Positions 38,229 to 49,695 are shown, counted from the first letter of the stretch. The stretch is 64,000 nucleotides of DNA from Acinetobacter celticus (GCF_001707755.1 NZ_MBDL01000008.1:310001-374000); one strand, 5' to 3'. Translations and numbers: made by a program. The notes: generated by a model from the sequence alone, not told the origin.

Positions 38229-40121
38229 ATGAGCGAGACAACTTCCCCTACTTCACAAGTAGCGGCTCTGATTAGCCGAGGCAAAGAGCAAGGTTACTTA
38301 ACTTTTGCTGAGGTTAATGATCATCTTCCGGACTCGATCACGGAAAGTGAACAGATTGAAGACATCATTCAAATGTTGAATGACGTTGGTATTCCTGTAC
38401 ATGACCGCGCACCTGAAACTGACGATACAATGTTTGAAGGTGGCAATGAAGCCACTGACGAAGTTGCCGAAGAAGAAGCTGCAGCAGTACTTGCATCTGT
38501 TGAAAACGAGCCTGGTCGTACCACTGACCCTGTACGTATGTACATGCGTGAAATGGGTACCGTCGAACTATTAACGCGTGAAGGCGAGATTAGTATTGCA
38601 AAACGTATTGAAGAAGGTATTCGAGACGTTCTTCATTCTATTGCTTACTGGCCAAACGCTGTTGAAGTTGTACTACAAGAATACAAAGATTATGAAGCAG
38701 GCGAACGTCGTCTTGCCGATATCCTTTCTGGTTATTTAGACCCTGAAAGTGATGAAGTTATTCCAGAAGTTTTGGAAGAAGAAGCTGAAGAAACAGTAAC
38801 TGAAAGTGTTGCTACTTCAAAATCAACCAAAGACGTAAAATTGGATGATGATGAAGAGGAAGAAGAAGCTGAAACTACAGAGGAAGAATCTGAAGGCGAA
38901 TCAGGGCCAGATCCTGAAATTGCCAAAGCACGTTTCACTGAACTTGAAAATGCGTGGAAAAACTCAAAAGTAATTTTTGAAAAGCATGGCCGTGACAGCA
39001 AAGATGGCGAAGAAGCACTTGAAGCATTGGCATCTGTGTTTATGATGTTCAAGTTCACACCGCGCCTGTTTGAAATTATTTCTGAACTGATTCGCGGTAC
39101 ACACGAACAAATTCGCACCTCTGAACGTGAAGTAATGCGTTATGCAATCCGCCGTGGTCGTATGGATCGTACACAGTTCCGTACCTCGTTCCCAGGTCAA
39201 GAATCAAATTTTGCTTGGTTAGATGAGCAAATTGCCAAAGCGCCTGCTGATCAAAAAGCATATTTGGAAAAAGTTCGTCCAGACATTACGGCATTCCAGC
39301 AAAAAATTGCTGATATTGAAAAAGAATTAGGTTTAGATGTTAAAGGCATCAAAGACATTTCTAAACGTATGGCTGTCGGTGAAGCGAAGGCCCGCCGTGC
39401 GAAAAAAGAAATGGTTGAAGCAAACTTACGTTTGGTAATTTCGATTGCGAAAAAATATACCAACCGTGGTCTGCAATTCCTCGACTTGATTCAAGAAGGT
39501 AATATTGGCTTGATGAAAGCGGTAGACAAGTTTGAATACCGCCGTGGTTATAAGTTCTCGACTTATGCAACGTGGTGGATTCGTCAGGCGATTACCCGTT
39601 CGATTGCTGACCAAGCACGTACCATTCGTATTCCAGTACACATGATTGAAACGATTAACAAAATCAACCGTGTGTCACGTCAGCTTCTTCAAGAAATGGG
39701 CCGTGAGCCAACACCTGAAGAATTGGGTGAACGTCTGGAAATGGACGAAGTTAAAGTCCGTAAAGTGCTTAAAATTGCCAAAGAACCAATTTCGATGGAA
39801 ACGCCAATTGGTGATGATGAAGATTCGCATTTAGGTGACTTCATTGAAGATGGTAACATTACCTCTCCAATTGATGCTGCGACTTCTGAAGGCTTAAAAG
39901 AAGCGACACGTGAAGTGCTTGAAAACTTAACTGAACGTGAAGCGAAAGTATTGAAAATGCGTTTTGGTATTGATATGCCAACCGATCATACTTTGGAAGA
40001 AGTAGGTAAACAGTTTGACGTAACACGTGAACGTATTCGTCAGATTGAAGCCAAAGCTTTACGTAAATTACGTCACCCTTCTCGTTCTGAACACTTACGT
40101 TCATTCTTAGAAAATGACTAA
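38229..40121 (+). CDS. rpoD: RNA polymerase primary sigma factor RpoD (sigma70)
   Basis: This is the housekeeping sigma factor. Region 1.1 (1-80) is followed by region 1.2 around [25 protein letters not shown] long acidic non-conserved region runs about 185-235 ([19 protein letters not shown]). Regions 2.1-2.4 carry [20 protein letters not shown] and [19 protein letters not shown]. Regions 3 and 4 end with [20 protein letters not shown] and HLRSFLEND. Length, 630 aa, is normal. It is not in the rpsU-dnaG-rpoD macromolecular synthesis operon; dnaG is 13 kb away in this window. A long leader precedes it. Confidence 0.98.
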   Translation: MSETTSPTSQVAALISRGKEQGYLTFAEVNDHLPDSITESEQIEDIIQMLNDVGIPVHDRAPETDDTMFEGGNEATDEVAEEEAAAVLASVENEPGRTTDPVRMYMREMGTVELLTREGEISIAKRIEEGIRDVLHSIAYWPNAVEVVLQEYKDYEAGERRLADILSGYLDPESDEVIPEVLEEEAEETVTESVATSKSTKDVKLDDDEEEEEAETTEEESEGESGPDPEIAKARFTELENAWKNSKVIFEKHGRDSKDGEEALEALASVFMMFKFTPRLFEIISELIRGTHEQIRTSEREVMRYAIRRGRMDRTQFRTSFPGQESNFAWLDEQIAKAPADQKAYLEKVRPDITAFQQKIADIEKELGLDVKGIKDISKRMAVGEAKARRAKKEMVEANLRLVISIAKKYTNRGLQFLDLIQEGNIGLMKAVDKFEYRRGYKFSTYATWWIRQAITRSIADQARTIRIPVHMIETINKINRVSRQLLQEMGREPTPEELGERLEMDEVKVRKVLKIAKEPISMETPIGDDEDSHLGDFIEDGNITSPIDAATSEGLKEATREVLENLTEREAKVLKMRFGIDMPTDHTLEEVGKQFDVTRERIRQIEAKALRKLRHPSRSEHLRSFLEND

Positions 40122-40188
40122 TTTTCGATAATACCGATGGGGGCTTGAAAAACTATCTTGCATCCCCATTTAGTATTAAAAGACAGAC

Positions 40189-40212
40189 AACGCCTGCATT
40201 CATGCAGGCGTT
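40189..40212 (+). terminator. Hairpin after rpoD
   Basis: The perfect stem AACGCCTGCA / TGCAGGCGTT has a TTCA loop but only a short T tail, so it may be a weak terminator. ybeD follows 18 bp later. Confidence 0.55.
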
Positions 40213-40230
40213 TGATATAAGGGGATTACT

Positions 40231-40524
40231 ATGACCATGTTAGACCGTACGCCATCTCGCGAGCTTCAAGAAGATCTTTGGGTTTTCCCTATGGATTATC
40301 CAATTAAATTAATTGGTAGCGCAGGCGTAGAACTACACGGTGCTGTCGTAGAAATTTTAGTGAAACACTTCCCCGAGTTTGATGCTACAAGCTTAGCTGT
40401 ACAGCCTTCTCGCACAGGAAAATATCACTCAATTACCGCGCAGCTTCGTTTTGAAGAGCTTGAACAAGTGCATCTATTATATGCTGACCTTGCTGCCTGC
40501 CCTCTCATTAAAACTGCACTGTAA
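40231..40524 (+). CDS. ybeD: DUF493 / YbeD family protein
   Basis: The 97-residue ferredoxin-like alpha/beta protein matches the UPF0250 family: FPMDYPIKLIGSAG, FPEFDATSLAVQPSRTGKYHS and a final hydrophobic LIKTAL. YbeD often precedes lipB and has been suggested to act with lipoate attachment, without firm proof. AAGGGGA precedes ATG 40231. A terminator at 40541-40570 separates it from lipB here. Confidence 0.9.
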   Translation: MTMLDRTPSRELQEDLWVFPMDYPIKLIGSAGVELHGAVVEILVKHFPEFDATSLAVQPSRTGKYHSITAQLRFEELEQVHLLYADLAACPLIKTAL

Positions 40525-40540
40525 TTGCATCAAATAAAAT

Positions 40541-40570
40541 AAAAAAACACGCCATTCAGCGTGTTTTTTT
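40541..40570 (+). terminator. Terminator of ybeD
   Basis: The stem ACACGC / GCGTGT has a CATTCA loop, A7 before and T7 after. Confidence 0.85.
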
Positions 40571-40670
40571 ATGCTTAATCATAAATGAATTACAGATCTG
40601 ACTGCCCCATCTAACCAACAATTCTTTATAATAGGCAGCATAAATTTTAATGAACAAGGACGCCATTGAC

Positions 40671-41330
40671 GTGACTGATATGGTTCTCAAACCCGCTTTG
40701 ATTATTCGTCAATATAATCAACTCACCCCTTATGAAGAGCGCTTTCTTGAAATGAAAGCGCTGACAGAACAACGGGATGAAAACACTCCAGATGAATTAT
40801 GGATTTTGCAACATCACGATGTTTTAACCCAAGGTCAAGCCGGTAAACCTGAACATATCCTCATGCCAACGAATATTCCTGTGGTACAAACAGACCGTGG
40901 TGGCCAAGTCACTTGGCATGGCCCTGGACAACTGGTTGCCTACTTCATGTTTGATTTAAACCGTTTGGGATGGAATGTACGAAGTTTAGTGTCTTATGCA
41001 GAAAATTTAATGATTGATCTGCTGAAAAAACATGACATTCAAGCCTATGCCAAAGCTGATGCACCGGGCGTCTATGTCAATGAGCGAAAAATTGGCTCAC
41101 TTGGTTTTAAAATTCGAAAAGGGCGCTCTTATCATGGCCTTGCCCTGAATATTGATTGCGATTTATTTGGTTTTCACAGCATCAACCCTTGTGGTTATGC
41201 AGGACTGGAAATGGTACGTATTCAAGATTTAGTACAAAATTATCCTAAATTTGAAAACTTATGTGCTGACATCATTGAAACATTACAAAACAGCGGTTAC
41301 TTTAAGGAAGTTAGCGTCGAACAGCGATAA
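40671..41330 (+). CDS. lipB: Octanoyl-ACP:protein octanoyltransferase
   Basis: LipB moves octanoyl groups from ACP to lipoyl domains. The 219-aa protein has [41 protein letters not shown] with the catalytic Lys, and [11 protein letters not shown] with the catalytic Cys. I prefer GTG 40671, ten bases after AAGGA. The upstream in-frame ATG 40650 lacks a ribosome binding site, lies only about 12 bases after the expected transcription start of a TATAAT at 40627-40632, and would make 226 aa. lipA is not adjacent. Confidence 0.95.
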   Translation: MTDMVLKPALIIRQYNQLTPYEERFLEMKALTEQRDENTPDELWILQHHDVLTQGQAGKPEHILMPTNIPVVQTDRGGQVTWHGPGQLVAYFMFDLNRLGWNVRSLVSYAENLMIDLLKKHDIQAYAKADAPGVYVNERKIGSLGFKIRKGRSYHGLALNIDCDLFGFHSINPCGYAGLEMVRIQDLVQNYPKFENLCADIIETLQNSGYFKEVSVEQR

Positions 41331-41402
41331 AGCTTTTGCTTTCGACACAAAAATAAATTAGAGTATTTACTCTAAATATAATATTTAAAAAGGGATGATC
41401 GC

Positions 41403-41936
41403 GTGATTGCAACAAAATCCGTAAAGCCCGCTTTGCAACTAACCTATGTCAAACTCATGATGGACGTGATTGGCAGAGGTTTAGTCATGGCAAGCCAAGT
41501 CGATGATGAAGTGAAGCAAGAAGTGTCTAAATTTCCAGAAAATTTTACACTCTCTATGAATGTATTCCCGCACGGCCCTGCTTTTATTGCACGTGTAACC
41601 AGTAATCAACAATTAGAATTGGTGCCCAACTTAGCCACCAAGCCTGATTTAACCATTACATTTAAACATTTAAGCCACGCATTTTTAGTATTTTCTTTTC
41701 AAGAAAGCACTGCACAGGCTTTTGCCAACGACCGTATGATTGCCGATGGTGATATTTCCTATGCAATTCGCTTAGTACGTTGTCTAAATAAAATGGAATC
41801 GTTGATTTTGCCAAAATTAATTGCAGAACTTGCAGTTAAAGAATATCCAAATAATTTAAGCCTAAAAGAAAAATTAACTGGAGCTGCCAGTATTTATTTA
41901 AAAGTAGCTCAATCTTATTTCACACGGAGTGCCTAA
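41403..41936 (+). CDS. SCP2-like lipid-binding domain protein, 177 aa
   Basis: The segment KPDLTITFKHLSHAFLVFSFQ, followed by AFANDRMIADGDISYAIRLVRCLN, resembles the SCP2 sterol-carrier fold, a hydrophobic ligand-binding pocket used in many bacterial proteins. No signal peptide is present. The start is GTG 41403, eight bases after AAAGGG; the ATG inside the ribosome binding site is out of frame. It ends three bases before the iron alcohol dehydrogenase gene, so the two are very likely translationally coupled. The ligand is unknown. Confidence 0.72.
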   Translation: MIATKSVKPALQLTYVKLMMDVIGRGLVMASQVDDEVKQEVSKFPENFTLSMNVFPHGPAFIARVTSNQQLELVPNLATKPDLTITFKHLSHAFLVFSFQESTAQAFANDRMIADGDISYAIRLVRCLNKMESLILPKLIAELAVKEYPNNLSLKEKLTGAASIYLKVAQSYFTRSA

Positions 41937-41939
41937 CCC

Positions 41940-43124
41940 ATGGCTAAGCCTTATTACGAATTTTTCTGTCCAGTCAAAGTGATTGCAGGCCATGCAGCTT
42001 TAGAACATATTCCGTTTGAACTTGCGACATTGGGCGCAACTCGTCCATTAATTATTACAGACAAAGGCGTGCGTAGTAATAATTTGCTTGCACCTATTGA
42101 AGCTGCTTTTGAATCGACCGATGCTGTTATTGGTTATATTTTTGATGATGTCCCACCAGACTCCAGTCTAGAAACCGTGCGTAAAGCTGCTCAGCTGTAT
42201 CGTGATAATAATTGTGATGCAATTATTGCCGTTGGTGGTGGTTCAGTTATTGATACCTCTAAGGCCACCAATATTTTAGTCTCAGAAGGTGGCGATGACT
42301 TACTCAAATACTCAGGGGCGCATAATCTCCCTAGACCACTCAAACCATTTTTTGTTATTCCAACTACATCAGGTACTGGCTCAGAAGTGACCATGGTCGC
42401 AGTGGTTTCTGATAATCAGAAAAATGTAAAAATGCCGTTTGCATCGTATTATTTAATGCCTCATGCTGCCATTTTAGACCCTCGCATGACTCAAACCTTG
42501 CCACCACATTTAACTGCAATGACTGCAATGGATGCCATGACTCATGCAGTAGAAGCCTATACTTGTCTGGCAGCCAATCCAATTTCAGATGCCTATGCCA
42601 CGGCTGCTATAAAAAAAATCAGTGCCAACTTATTCAATGTTTTAGATAATCCAACCGATGCCAATGGACGTTTAGAACTAGCACAGGCATCTACCATGGC
42701 AGGCATTGCTTTTTCCAATTCAATGGTCGGTTTAGTCCATTCCCTAGGGCATTCATTAGGTGCAGTTGCTCATTTGCCACATGGGCTCTGTATGAATCTA
42801 TTTCTGCCTTATGTGTTGGAATACAACAAAGAAGTCAATGGTGATAAATTGGCAGATTTGCTGTTGCCACTGGCTGGCCCAGATATTTATGCCCAAACCC
42901 CTGCCCACCTAAGAGCAGACAAAGCCATTTCAACCCTGAATACAATGCGCGACCGTCTATATACTTTAACCAAATTACCACGTACTTTGCGTGAAACAGG
43001 TAAAGTCTCTGAAGCGCAGTTAAATGATGTCGCTGAAAAGGCATTAAATGATGGTTCAATCATCTACAATCCGAAAGAAGCAACATTACAAGATTTAAAA
43101 ACTATCTTAGAAAAAGCTTGGTAA
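41940..43124 (+). CDS. Iron-containing alcohol dehydrogenase
   Basis: This 394-aa group III (Fe2+) alcohol dehydrogenase has the NAD-binding AVGGGSVIDTSKATN (about 97-111). PTTSGTGSEVTMVAVV, MDAMTHAVEAYT (Asp and His ligands) and GLVHSLGHSLGAVAHLPHGLCMN (two further His ligands) follow. All metal ligands expected for the family are present. The substrate alcohol is unknown. The upstream SCP2-like partner suggests a long-chain or hydrophobic alcohol or aldehyde, which is inference only. Confidence 0.93.
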   Translation: MAKPYYEFFCPVKVIAGHAALEHIPFELATLGATRPLIITDKGVRSNNLLAPIEAAFESTDAVIGYIFDDVPPDSSLETVRKAAQLYRDNNCDAIIAVGGGSVIDTSKATNILVSEGGDDLLKYSGAHNLPRPLKPFFVIPTTSGTGSEVTMVAVVSDNQKNVKMPFASYYLMPHAAILDPRMTQTLPPHLTAMTAMDAMTHAVEAYTCLAANPISDAYATAAIKKISANLFNVLDNPTDANGRLELAQASTMAGIAFSNSMVGLVHSLGHSLGAVAHLPHGLCMNLFLPYVLEYNKEVNGDKLADLLLPLAGPDIYAQTPAHLRADKAISTLNTMRDRLYTLTKLPRTLRETGKVSEAQLNDVAEKALNDGSIIYNPKEATLQDLKTILEKAW

Positions 43125-43159
43125 TTGCTGCAAAGTAAGCGAATATAGCGGGAAATTAG

Positions 43160-43190
43160 AGCCTGATGTTTTTTTAAACATCGGGCTTTT
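43160..43190 (+). terminator. Terminator of the alcohol dehydrogenase unit
   Basis: The 12-bp stem AGCCTGATGTTT / AAACATCGGGCT, with one wobble pair and a TTTT loop, is followed by a short T run. Confidence 0.75.
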
Positions 43191-43389
43191 ATCATGCAAT
43201 AAACAAATGACTTATTTTTTATACAAACTGGCATACTTTTGCTAAAAGAGCCCAATTAGTTACTGACAAAATGCACCATTTTGGGTAGATTGGCGCACTT
43301 TTGTATAAAACACAGGGAGGATCGTTCGTCTCAAACGATCCTTATGACACATGACTGATCCTTGATCAACGATTAAGAGGACAACGCCG

Positions 43390-44787
43390 TTGACTAATAT
43401 TTCTGGGACTCAATCGGCAGCAAAACTGCAAAAAACACTCGGTCTCTGGCACATCATTATCATTGGTTTGGCTTATATTCAACCAATGACACTGTTTGAC
43501 ACTTTCGGTTTGGTATCGGAAGAAAGTCATTATCATGTGCCGACTTCTTACATTATTGCCCTGATTGCAATTTTGTTCACTTCTATCAGTTACGGACATA
43601 TGATCCGCCGTTACCCATCTTCTGGGTCTGCGTACACTTATGCGCAAAAATCGATTCATTCTAATGTCGGTTTTATGGTGGGATGGTCTTCATTGCTTGA
43701 TTATTTATTATCACCAATGGTCAACATTATTTTGGCCGTAATTTATTTGGAAGCATTGTTCCCAGACATTAACCATTGGGTATGGGTGATTGGTCTTACG
43801 GTATTCATGACTGCGGTCAATCTACGTGGCGCCAAATTTGTTGCCAACTTTAATAGTCTAATTGTACTTATCCAATTGGCTGTTGTGGGATATTTCACTT
43901 GGATGGTCTACAGCCTGCTTGCTGGCGGTGTCAATGCCGATGGTACTTTAGTGAATGCCAAATACCAGTTATGGAGCCTAGAACCCTTTTGGAATGAAAT
44001 GACACAAGTTGGTGCACTTATTACTGGTGCAACATTATTATGCTTCTCATTCACTGGTTTTGACTCACTCAGTTCACTGGCAGAAGAAACCAAAGATACT
44101 GAAAAAACATTACCAAGAGCAATTTTCCTAACAGCATTAATTGCAGGTGTAATTTTCATTATCAGCACTTACTTCATGCAAATTTACTTCCCGAATGACC
44201 CAAAAACCTACTTTGCAGATGTAGCAGCAACACAGCCTGATATTCTTCAAGCAGTTGGTGGCGTCGCATTCAAAACGGTCGTATTGTATTTTGCAATTGT
44301 GACAGTAATGGCATCGGGTATTTCTGCACATGCAGGCGTTTCACGCTTAATGTATGTCATGGGCCGTGATGGTGTAATCAACAAAAAAATCTTTGGTCAT
44401 ATCAGTCCGAAAAGTTTTACACCGTCATACAATATTTTAATTGTCGGTGTCGTTGCCTTAACTGCTGGTTTTATGGACCTAGACATTGTTATTTCAATGA
44501 TCAGCTTCGGTGCACTCACAGCATTCACCTTTGTGAACCTGTCTGTTATTTCGCGCTATGCATTACGCGATGGTCGCACCAAAAATATTAAAGATATTTT
44601 TAGTTTCGTGGTGATTCCACTACTGGGCTTTATTAGTATTTTTGCCATGTGGCTTGAAATTGAAGAAACAGCGTTAAAGTTTGGTTTATGGTGGGCCATG
44701 TTCGGTATCTTATATCTTGGTTATAAAACCAAGGGCTTTAAGCACCCTGCACCACAACACAATGAATTTGATGATTCACATAGATAA
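43390..44787 (+). CDS. APC-family amino acid/polyamine permease, PuuP-like
   Basis: The 465-aa transporter has about twelve membrane segments. It strongly resembles E. coli putrescine importer PuuP in GLAYIQPMTLFDTFGLVS, YPSSGSAYTYAQKSI, GFMVGWSSLLDYLLSPM, CFSFTGFDSLSSLAEETKDT and SAHAGVSRLMYVMGRDGV. The start is TTG 43390, preceded by AGAGGA. The gene is alone, without polyamine catabolic genes nearby, so putrescine is likely but unproven. Confidence 0.88.
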   Translation: MTNISGTQSAAKLQKTLGLWHIIIIGLAYIQPMTLFDTFGLVSEESHYHVPTSYIIALIAILFTSISYGHMIRRYPSSGSAYTYAQKSIHSNVGFMVGWSSLLDYLLSPMVNIILAVIYLEALFPDINHWVWVIGLTVFMTAVNLRGAKFVANFNSLIVLIQLAVVGYFTWMVYSLLAGGVNADGTLVNAKYQLWSLEPFWNEMTQVGALITGATLLCFSFTGFDSLSSLAEETKDTEKTLPRAIFLTALIAGVIFIISTYFMQIYFPNDPKTYFADVAATQPDILQAVGGVAFKTVVLYFAIVTVMASGISAHAGVSRLMYVMGRDGVINKKIFGHISPKSFTPSYNILIVGVVALTAGFMDLDIVISMISFGALTAFTFVNLSVISRYALRDGRTKNIKDIFSFVVIPLLGFISIFAMWLEIEETALKFGLWWAMFGILYLGYKTKGFKHPAPQHNEFDDSHR

Positions 44788-44801
44788 ATACTAGTTTTCA
44801 T

Positions 44802-44828
44802 AAAAAAGGCGCTTCATGCGCCTTTTTT
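44802..44828 (+). terminator. Terminator of the permease gene
   Basis: The stem AAAAAAGGCGC / GCGCCTTTTTT has a TTCAT loop. Confidence 0.85.
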
Positions 44829-44932
44829 ATGAATCCTATTTTTTCTCACCCTTTAAAATCAGGGCTATACCATGAAGTTAAAAACGCCAAATACATCTTT
44901 TATTGATCACAACTCAATGGTGCTTTATCACC

Positions 44933-45382
44933 TTAGCGTATACGACAATTAAAGCCCATGCGGGTATCGACAATATTATCTTTATAACCAAAAGCTTGAA
45001 TAAACTGATTGCGATCTTCTAGCAGGGTTTGATCTGTTGCAGGTAAACGCTCTTTATTCTGTTGCATCAAATGATACGTTTCATCGATTAACCCCTGATA
45101 AATACCGCAAACTTCCTGACGTTTCGGCTGTTTTAAAATACGTCCAAACCAGCTCCTCTCAAAATCTTCCGATTTCAGCGTTTTACCCCACGCCTCTATA
45201 CGCTGATTTTGTCGCTGTTGCATTTCGAGCATGCCCTGCTGAATTTCTTCTTTACTTAATGGTTGAACCACAGGAACTACTTCATTCCCCATACTTATTT
45301 GATTACCTTCTGCTAGACATGACATGGCAATAAAAACTGCAAAAAATGCTAGCCACAAGGAGTTTATATTGATGTATTTCAA
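44933..45382 (-). CDS. Exported protein of unknown function, 149 aa
   Basis: An N-terminal signal sequence (SLWLAFFAVFIAMSCLAEG) is followed by a Gln- and Glu-rich helical region (about 45-75). A C-terminal domain with two Cys (QEVCGIYQGL and MGFNCRIR) could form a disulfide. The Cys in AMSC could make it a lipoprotein, but the lipobox is poor. I do not recognise the family. It is convergent with the permease gene. Confidence 0.65.
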   Translation of the reverse strand: MKYININSLWLAFFAVFIAMSCLAEGNQISMGNEVVPVVQPLSKEEIQQGMLEMQQRQNQRIEAWGKTLKSEDFERSWFGRILKQPKRQEVCGIYQGLIDETYHLMQQNKERLPATDQTLLEDRNQFIQAFGYKDNIVDTRMGFNCRIR

Positions 45383-45494
45383 ACCTGCTTACCTGTTTGT
45401 TTTAGCATTAGTCGTTTGTTTATACACATTTTTCTTTTTATTCAAAAGTAATGTGTCTTTCATTTTACAAAATTGACGCAGGTATTCGTTGTCC

Positions 45495-45522
45495 AATAAA
45501 AAAAACCGCTCAATAGCGGTTT
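45495..45522 (-). terminator. Terminator of trmL
   Basis: The stem AAACCGCT / AGCGGTTT has a CAAT loop. On the minus strand eight T follow. Confidence 0.8.
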
Positions 45523-45542
45523 AATTTAGAAAGATGAAAGTT

Positions 45543-46022
45543 TTATACTAAAACCTTAAAATCTTGCTGACGCCAAGCTTCATATAAGATGATTGCAGTC
45601 GCATTAGATAAATTCAAACTACGAGAGTTTTCAGCCATGGGTAAACGAATCCAGTGTTCTTTTGGAAATAACATACGCACATCTTCAGGTAAACCACGCG
45701 TTTCTGGCCCCATCAATAAAACCACAGAACGGTTTAAATTAGAGGTATGTGGCGCTTCAAATCCTTTTGTGGTTAAAGGATAAATCGCATCTTTCGTAAT
45801 GCCTTGCGTTTCTAAATAAGCAAGACATTCTGCAAAGTTTTCCCAAACTTTCATGTGTGCCCATTCGTGATAATCCAAACCCGCACGACGCAGTTTTTTA
45901 TCATCCAATTCAAAGCTCAATGGCTTGACCAAATGTAGCTGTGCACCAGTATTGGCGCATAAACGAATGATATTCCCTGTATTTGCTGGAATTTCTGGCT
46001 CGTACAAAACGACATGAATCAC
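45543..46022 (-). CDS. trmL: tRNA (cytidine(34)-2'-O)-methyltransferase TrmL
   Basis: TrmL is a SPOUT methyltransferase that modifies the wobble base of tRNA-Leu isoacceptors. The 159-aa protein starts VVLYEPEIPANTGNIIRLCAN and contains LLMGPETRGLP, IRLPMAENSRSLNLSNATAI and a final YEAWRQ, the knotted SAM-binding region. Its substrate tRNA-Leu(UAA) is encoded at 1964-2049. It lies 41 bp downstream of cysG on the same strand. Confidence 0.95.
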   Translation of the reverse strand: MIHVVLYEPEIPANTGNIIRLCANTGAQLHLVKPLSFELDDKKLRRAGLDYHEWAHMKVWENFAECLAYLETQGITKDAIYPLTTKGFEAPHTSNLNRSVVLLMGPETRGLPEDVRMLFPKEHWIRLPMAENSRSLNLSNATAIILYEAWRQQDFKVLV

Positions 46023-46063
46023 TGGATTTCTCTACTCTTTTAAATAATGTAACAGGGCTTAAA

Positions 46064-47452
46064 TTAGCCTTGCCACTGCAATTGTTCACGCAAACTTACC
46101 ACATCACCAATAATCGTGAGTGTTGGCGCCTGTATTTGATGCTCGGACACTTTTGTCGCAATATCGGCAAGTGTGCCAACCACTACTTTTTGCTCTGGAG
46201 TTGTCCCTTTCGATATTAAGGCAACAGGCATATCTGGACGTTGACCATGGGCAATGAGTTTTTCACAAATTTTTTCCAATCCGACTAATCCCATATACAG
46301 CACCAGTGTCTGGTTTTGATAAACCAATTCACTCCACGGCAATTCAGGCGAACCTTCTTTCAAATGTCCCGTCAGAAAACGTACACTTTGTGCATAGTCA
46401 CGGTGTGTCAACGGAATACCCGCATATGCAGAACATCCTGATGCTGCAGTAATCCCTGGCACAACTTGAAAAGCCACCCCAGCTGCAAACAGTTCCTGAA
46501 TTTCTTCACCACCACGCCCAAAAATAAACGGATCGCCCCCTTTTAAGCGACAGACCCGCTTGCCTTCAGAAGCATATTTTACCAATAAGGCATTAATACC
46601 ATCCTGTGGCACCGAATGATTAGAACGAGCTTTGCCCACATAGATTTTTTCAGCGTCACGACGGCAGAGTTCCATAATTGGAGCTGAAACCAGACGATCG
46701 TAAATCACCACATCGGCTTGTTGCATGAGGCGTAAGGCTTTTAGTGTCAACAGTTCTGGATCACCCGGGCCTGCACCGACTAAATAAACCTCACCTTTGG
46801 GTTTATCCCACTGCGTCAAAGCTTGTGTAATCAGTCGATCGGCTTCAGCCAGATTATTATTAAACACCTGCTCCTTGAGCGGACTGTCGTATAGCTCTTC
46901 CCAAAAAATACGGCGCTCATCTGGATTCATTATTTTCGCTTTGACTGTACTTCGCCATTTTCCTGAGAATTCAGCCAGCTTCCCCATACCATGTGGAATA
47001 GATGCTTCTAACTGTGTCCGAATTTGACGAGATAAAACCGGTGATGCGCCATTGGTTGCAATAGAAACCACCAAAGGCGAGCGATCAATAATTGCAGGCA
47101 CCATAAAACGACAATGTGGTGGATCATCGACACTATTCACTAAGACATTATCTGCTTCACAAGCTTCAAAAACGGCTTGATTAATGGCTTGATCATCTGT
47201 TGCAGCAATCACCAAGCGGTAATGGCGTAATGATAAACTTGCACTATACGGCGATTGAATATACTGACCACCACACTGCTGGATCACCTCCAACAAATTG
47301 GCATCAATTTCAGGGGAAATAATATCAATAACCGCGCCTGCTTTTACTAAAAGCACGGCCTTTCGATAGGCAATACGACCACCGCCAACAATCAGACAAG
47401 ACTGCTGTTGTAGCTTTAACGAGATTGGAAAAATATCCACGTACAGCCTCAA
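46064..47452 (-). CDS. cysG: Siroheme synthase, fused CysG
   Basis: This is a trifunctional enzyme for siroheme, the sulfite/nitrite reductase cofactor. Residues 1-210 form the dehydrogenase/ferrochelatase part, with LIVGGGRIAYRKAVLL, VIAATDDQAIN and the NGASPVLSRQIRTQLE segment. Residues about 215-462 form uroporphyrinogen III methyltransferase, with VYLVGAGPGDPELLTLKAL, LKGGDPFIFGRGGEE and GITAASGCSAYAGIPLTHRD. Length, 462 aa, is like E. coli CysG. It follows serS on the same strand, with a perfect hairpin between them. Confidence 0.97.
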   Translation of the reverse strand: MRLYVDIFPISLKLQQQSCLIVGGGRIAYRKAVLLVKAGAVIDIISPEIDANLLEVIQQCGGQYIQSPYSASLSLRHYRLVIAATDDQAINQAVFEACEADNVLVNSVDDPPHCRFMVPAIIDRSPLVVSIATNGASPVLSRQIRTQLEASIPHGMGKLAEFSGKWRSTVKAKIMNPDERRIFWEELYDSPLKEQVFNNNLAEADRLITQALTQWDKPKGEVYLVGAGPGDPELLTLKALRLMQQADVVIYDRLVSAPIMELCRRDAEKIYVGKARSNHSVPQDGINALLVKYASEGKRVCRLKGGDPFIFGRGGEEIQELFAAGVAFQVVPGITAASGCSAYAGIPLTHRDYAQSVRFLTGHLKEGSPELPWSELVYQNQTLVLYMGLVGLEKICEKLIAHGQRPDMPVALISKGTTPEQKVVVGTLADIATKVSEHQIQAPTLTIIGDVVSLREQLQWQG

Positions 47453-47473
47453 TAATTTAAATCTGATTGTCTA

Positions 47474-47509
47474 AAAGCAATTTCCATACCCACATTGGGT
47501 ATGGAAATT
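47474..47509 (-). terminator. Hairpin after serS
   Basis: The perfect 14-bp inverted repeat AATTTCCATACCCA / TGGGTATGGAAATT has a CAT loop. On the minus strand it is followed by GCTTTT. It probably terminates or attenuates the serS transcript before cysG. Confidence 0.65.
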
Positions 47510-47514
47510 AAATA

Positions 47515-48792
<1,278 letters not shown>

Positions 48793-48906
48793 TCATTTGT
48801 AAAGAAAAAAACTGGCTATAGTGTAAGCTCTTAACACTAAAAAATACAGTCACAGAGCTTACAGCTGCACCTTATTAAAACAATAAAGTGTAAGATTTAT
48901 GCAAAA

Positions 48907-49695
48907 TTAAAGATTTTCATAATTTGGCAAATTTGGGAAATATTCAGGTTTAAACAAGCCTTTTGCCATTTGATAAGGTAGCGTCAACTCAGACATGCCT
49001 TCTGCATAACTGGCTAACTCATAAAGTGGATAGACAAATACAATACCGTTAGCGCCATAATAGAAATTATCACTCAATTGAAGTTTACTCCGCTCAATAT
49101 CATGATTGGCAAGCCACATGCTGTTGGCATCAAATAAACCATCTAATACTTTCGCTTCTGTGCCTTTAACAAGAACATCTTGTAAAGCCAAACGCTTTTT
49201 GGCTTTTAAATCAAAATTCACATATTCCACATGCGACATGCCATGCGCCGCACCTGCTGAATAACTGTAACTTTCTAAAGCAAATGTCGCAACATGCCCC
49301 CATTGGCTAATATAACGCACTGCTGTCGAGCTTTGACTAAGTCCTGCTTCCGACCCTTCAGACAAGTTGACCTTTTCATTCGGTGCGGTAGAAAACGCAA
49401 TCGGGTCTGCCTTTTTAATACGTTCTGCAAAATACTGATTAATCCAATCGACATTGGTTTCTACCGTTTGAATAGAGTACTGCGTACAACCTTCAGCATC
49501 ACAGGCTTCAGGTTTGGTTAACGTCATTGGTACAGCTTTAGATTGTATAAGTGGGATACCTTCTGCTTGAGCTGTTGCTACTTGTTTCGCGCCATCTTTA
49601 TCTGCAACTGGCTCATTTCTAGGCTGACATGCTGTCAATGCGCCAATTGAAACTAACGTCGCCAGTATCATCGCATTCGAGTGAATTTTTCTCAT
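48907..49695 (-). CDS. DUF3298 domain lipoprotein
   Basis: The signal peptide ends in a lipobox, LTACQ (Cys about 23). The mature protein has the RsiV/DUF3298-type arrangement: an N-terminal DUF4163-like region with INQYFAERIKKAD, then SYSYSAGAAHGMSHVEYVNFDLKAKKRLALQDVL, which is the diagnostic HG-containing segment, then FYYGANGIVFVYPLYELASYAEG. Related proteins bind lysozyme or act as anti-sigma domains in Gram-positives. Here it is a free lipoprotein of unknown role. It is downstream of lolA but separated by a terminator. Confidence 0.85.
   Translation of the reverse strand: MRKIHSNAMILATLVSIGALTACQPRNEPVADKDGAKQVATAQAEGIPLIQSKAVPMTLTKPEACDAEGCTQYSIQTVETNVDWINQYFAERIKKADPIAFSTAPNEKVNLSEGSEAGLSQSSTAVRYISQWGHVATFALESYSYSAGAAHGMSHVEYVNFDLKAKKRLALQDVLVKGTEAKVLDGLFDANSMWLANHDIERSKLQLSDNFYYGANGIVFVYPLYELASYAEGMSELTLPYQMAKGLFKPEYFPNLPNYENL

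Noticed and set aside
38732..39118. Ser-rich antisense ORF inside rpoD
   Set aside because: It is the reverse of the acidic Asp/Glu codon-rich region of rpoD.
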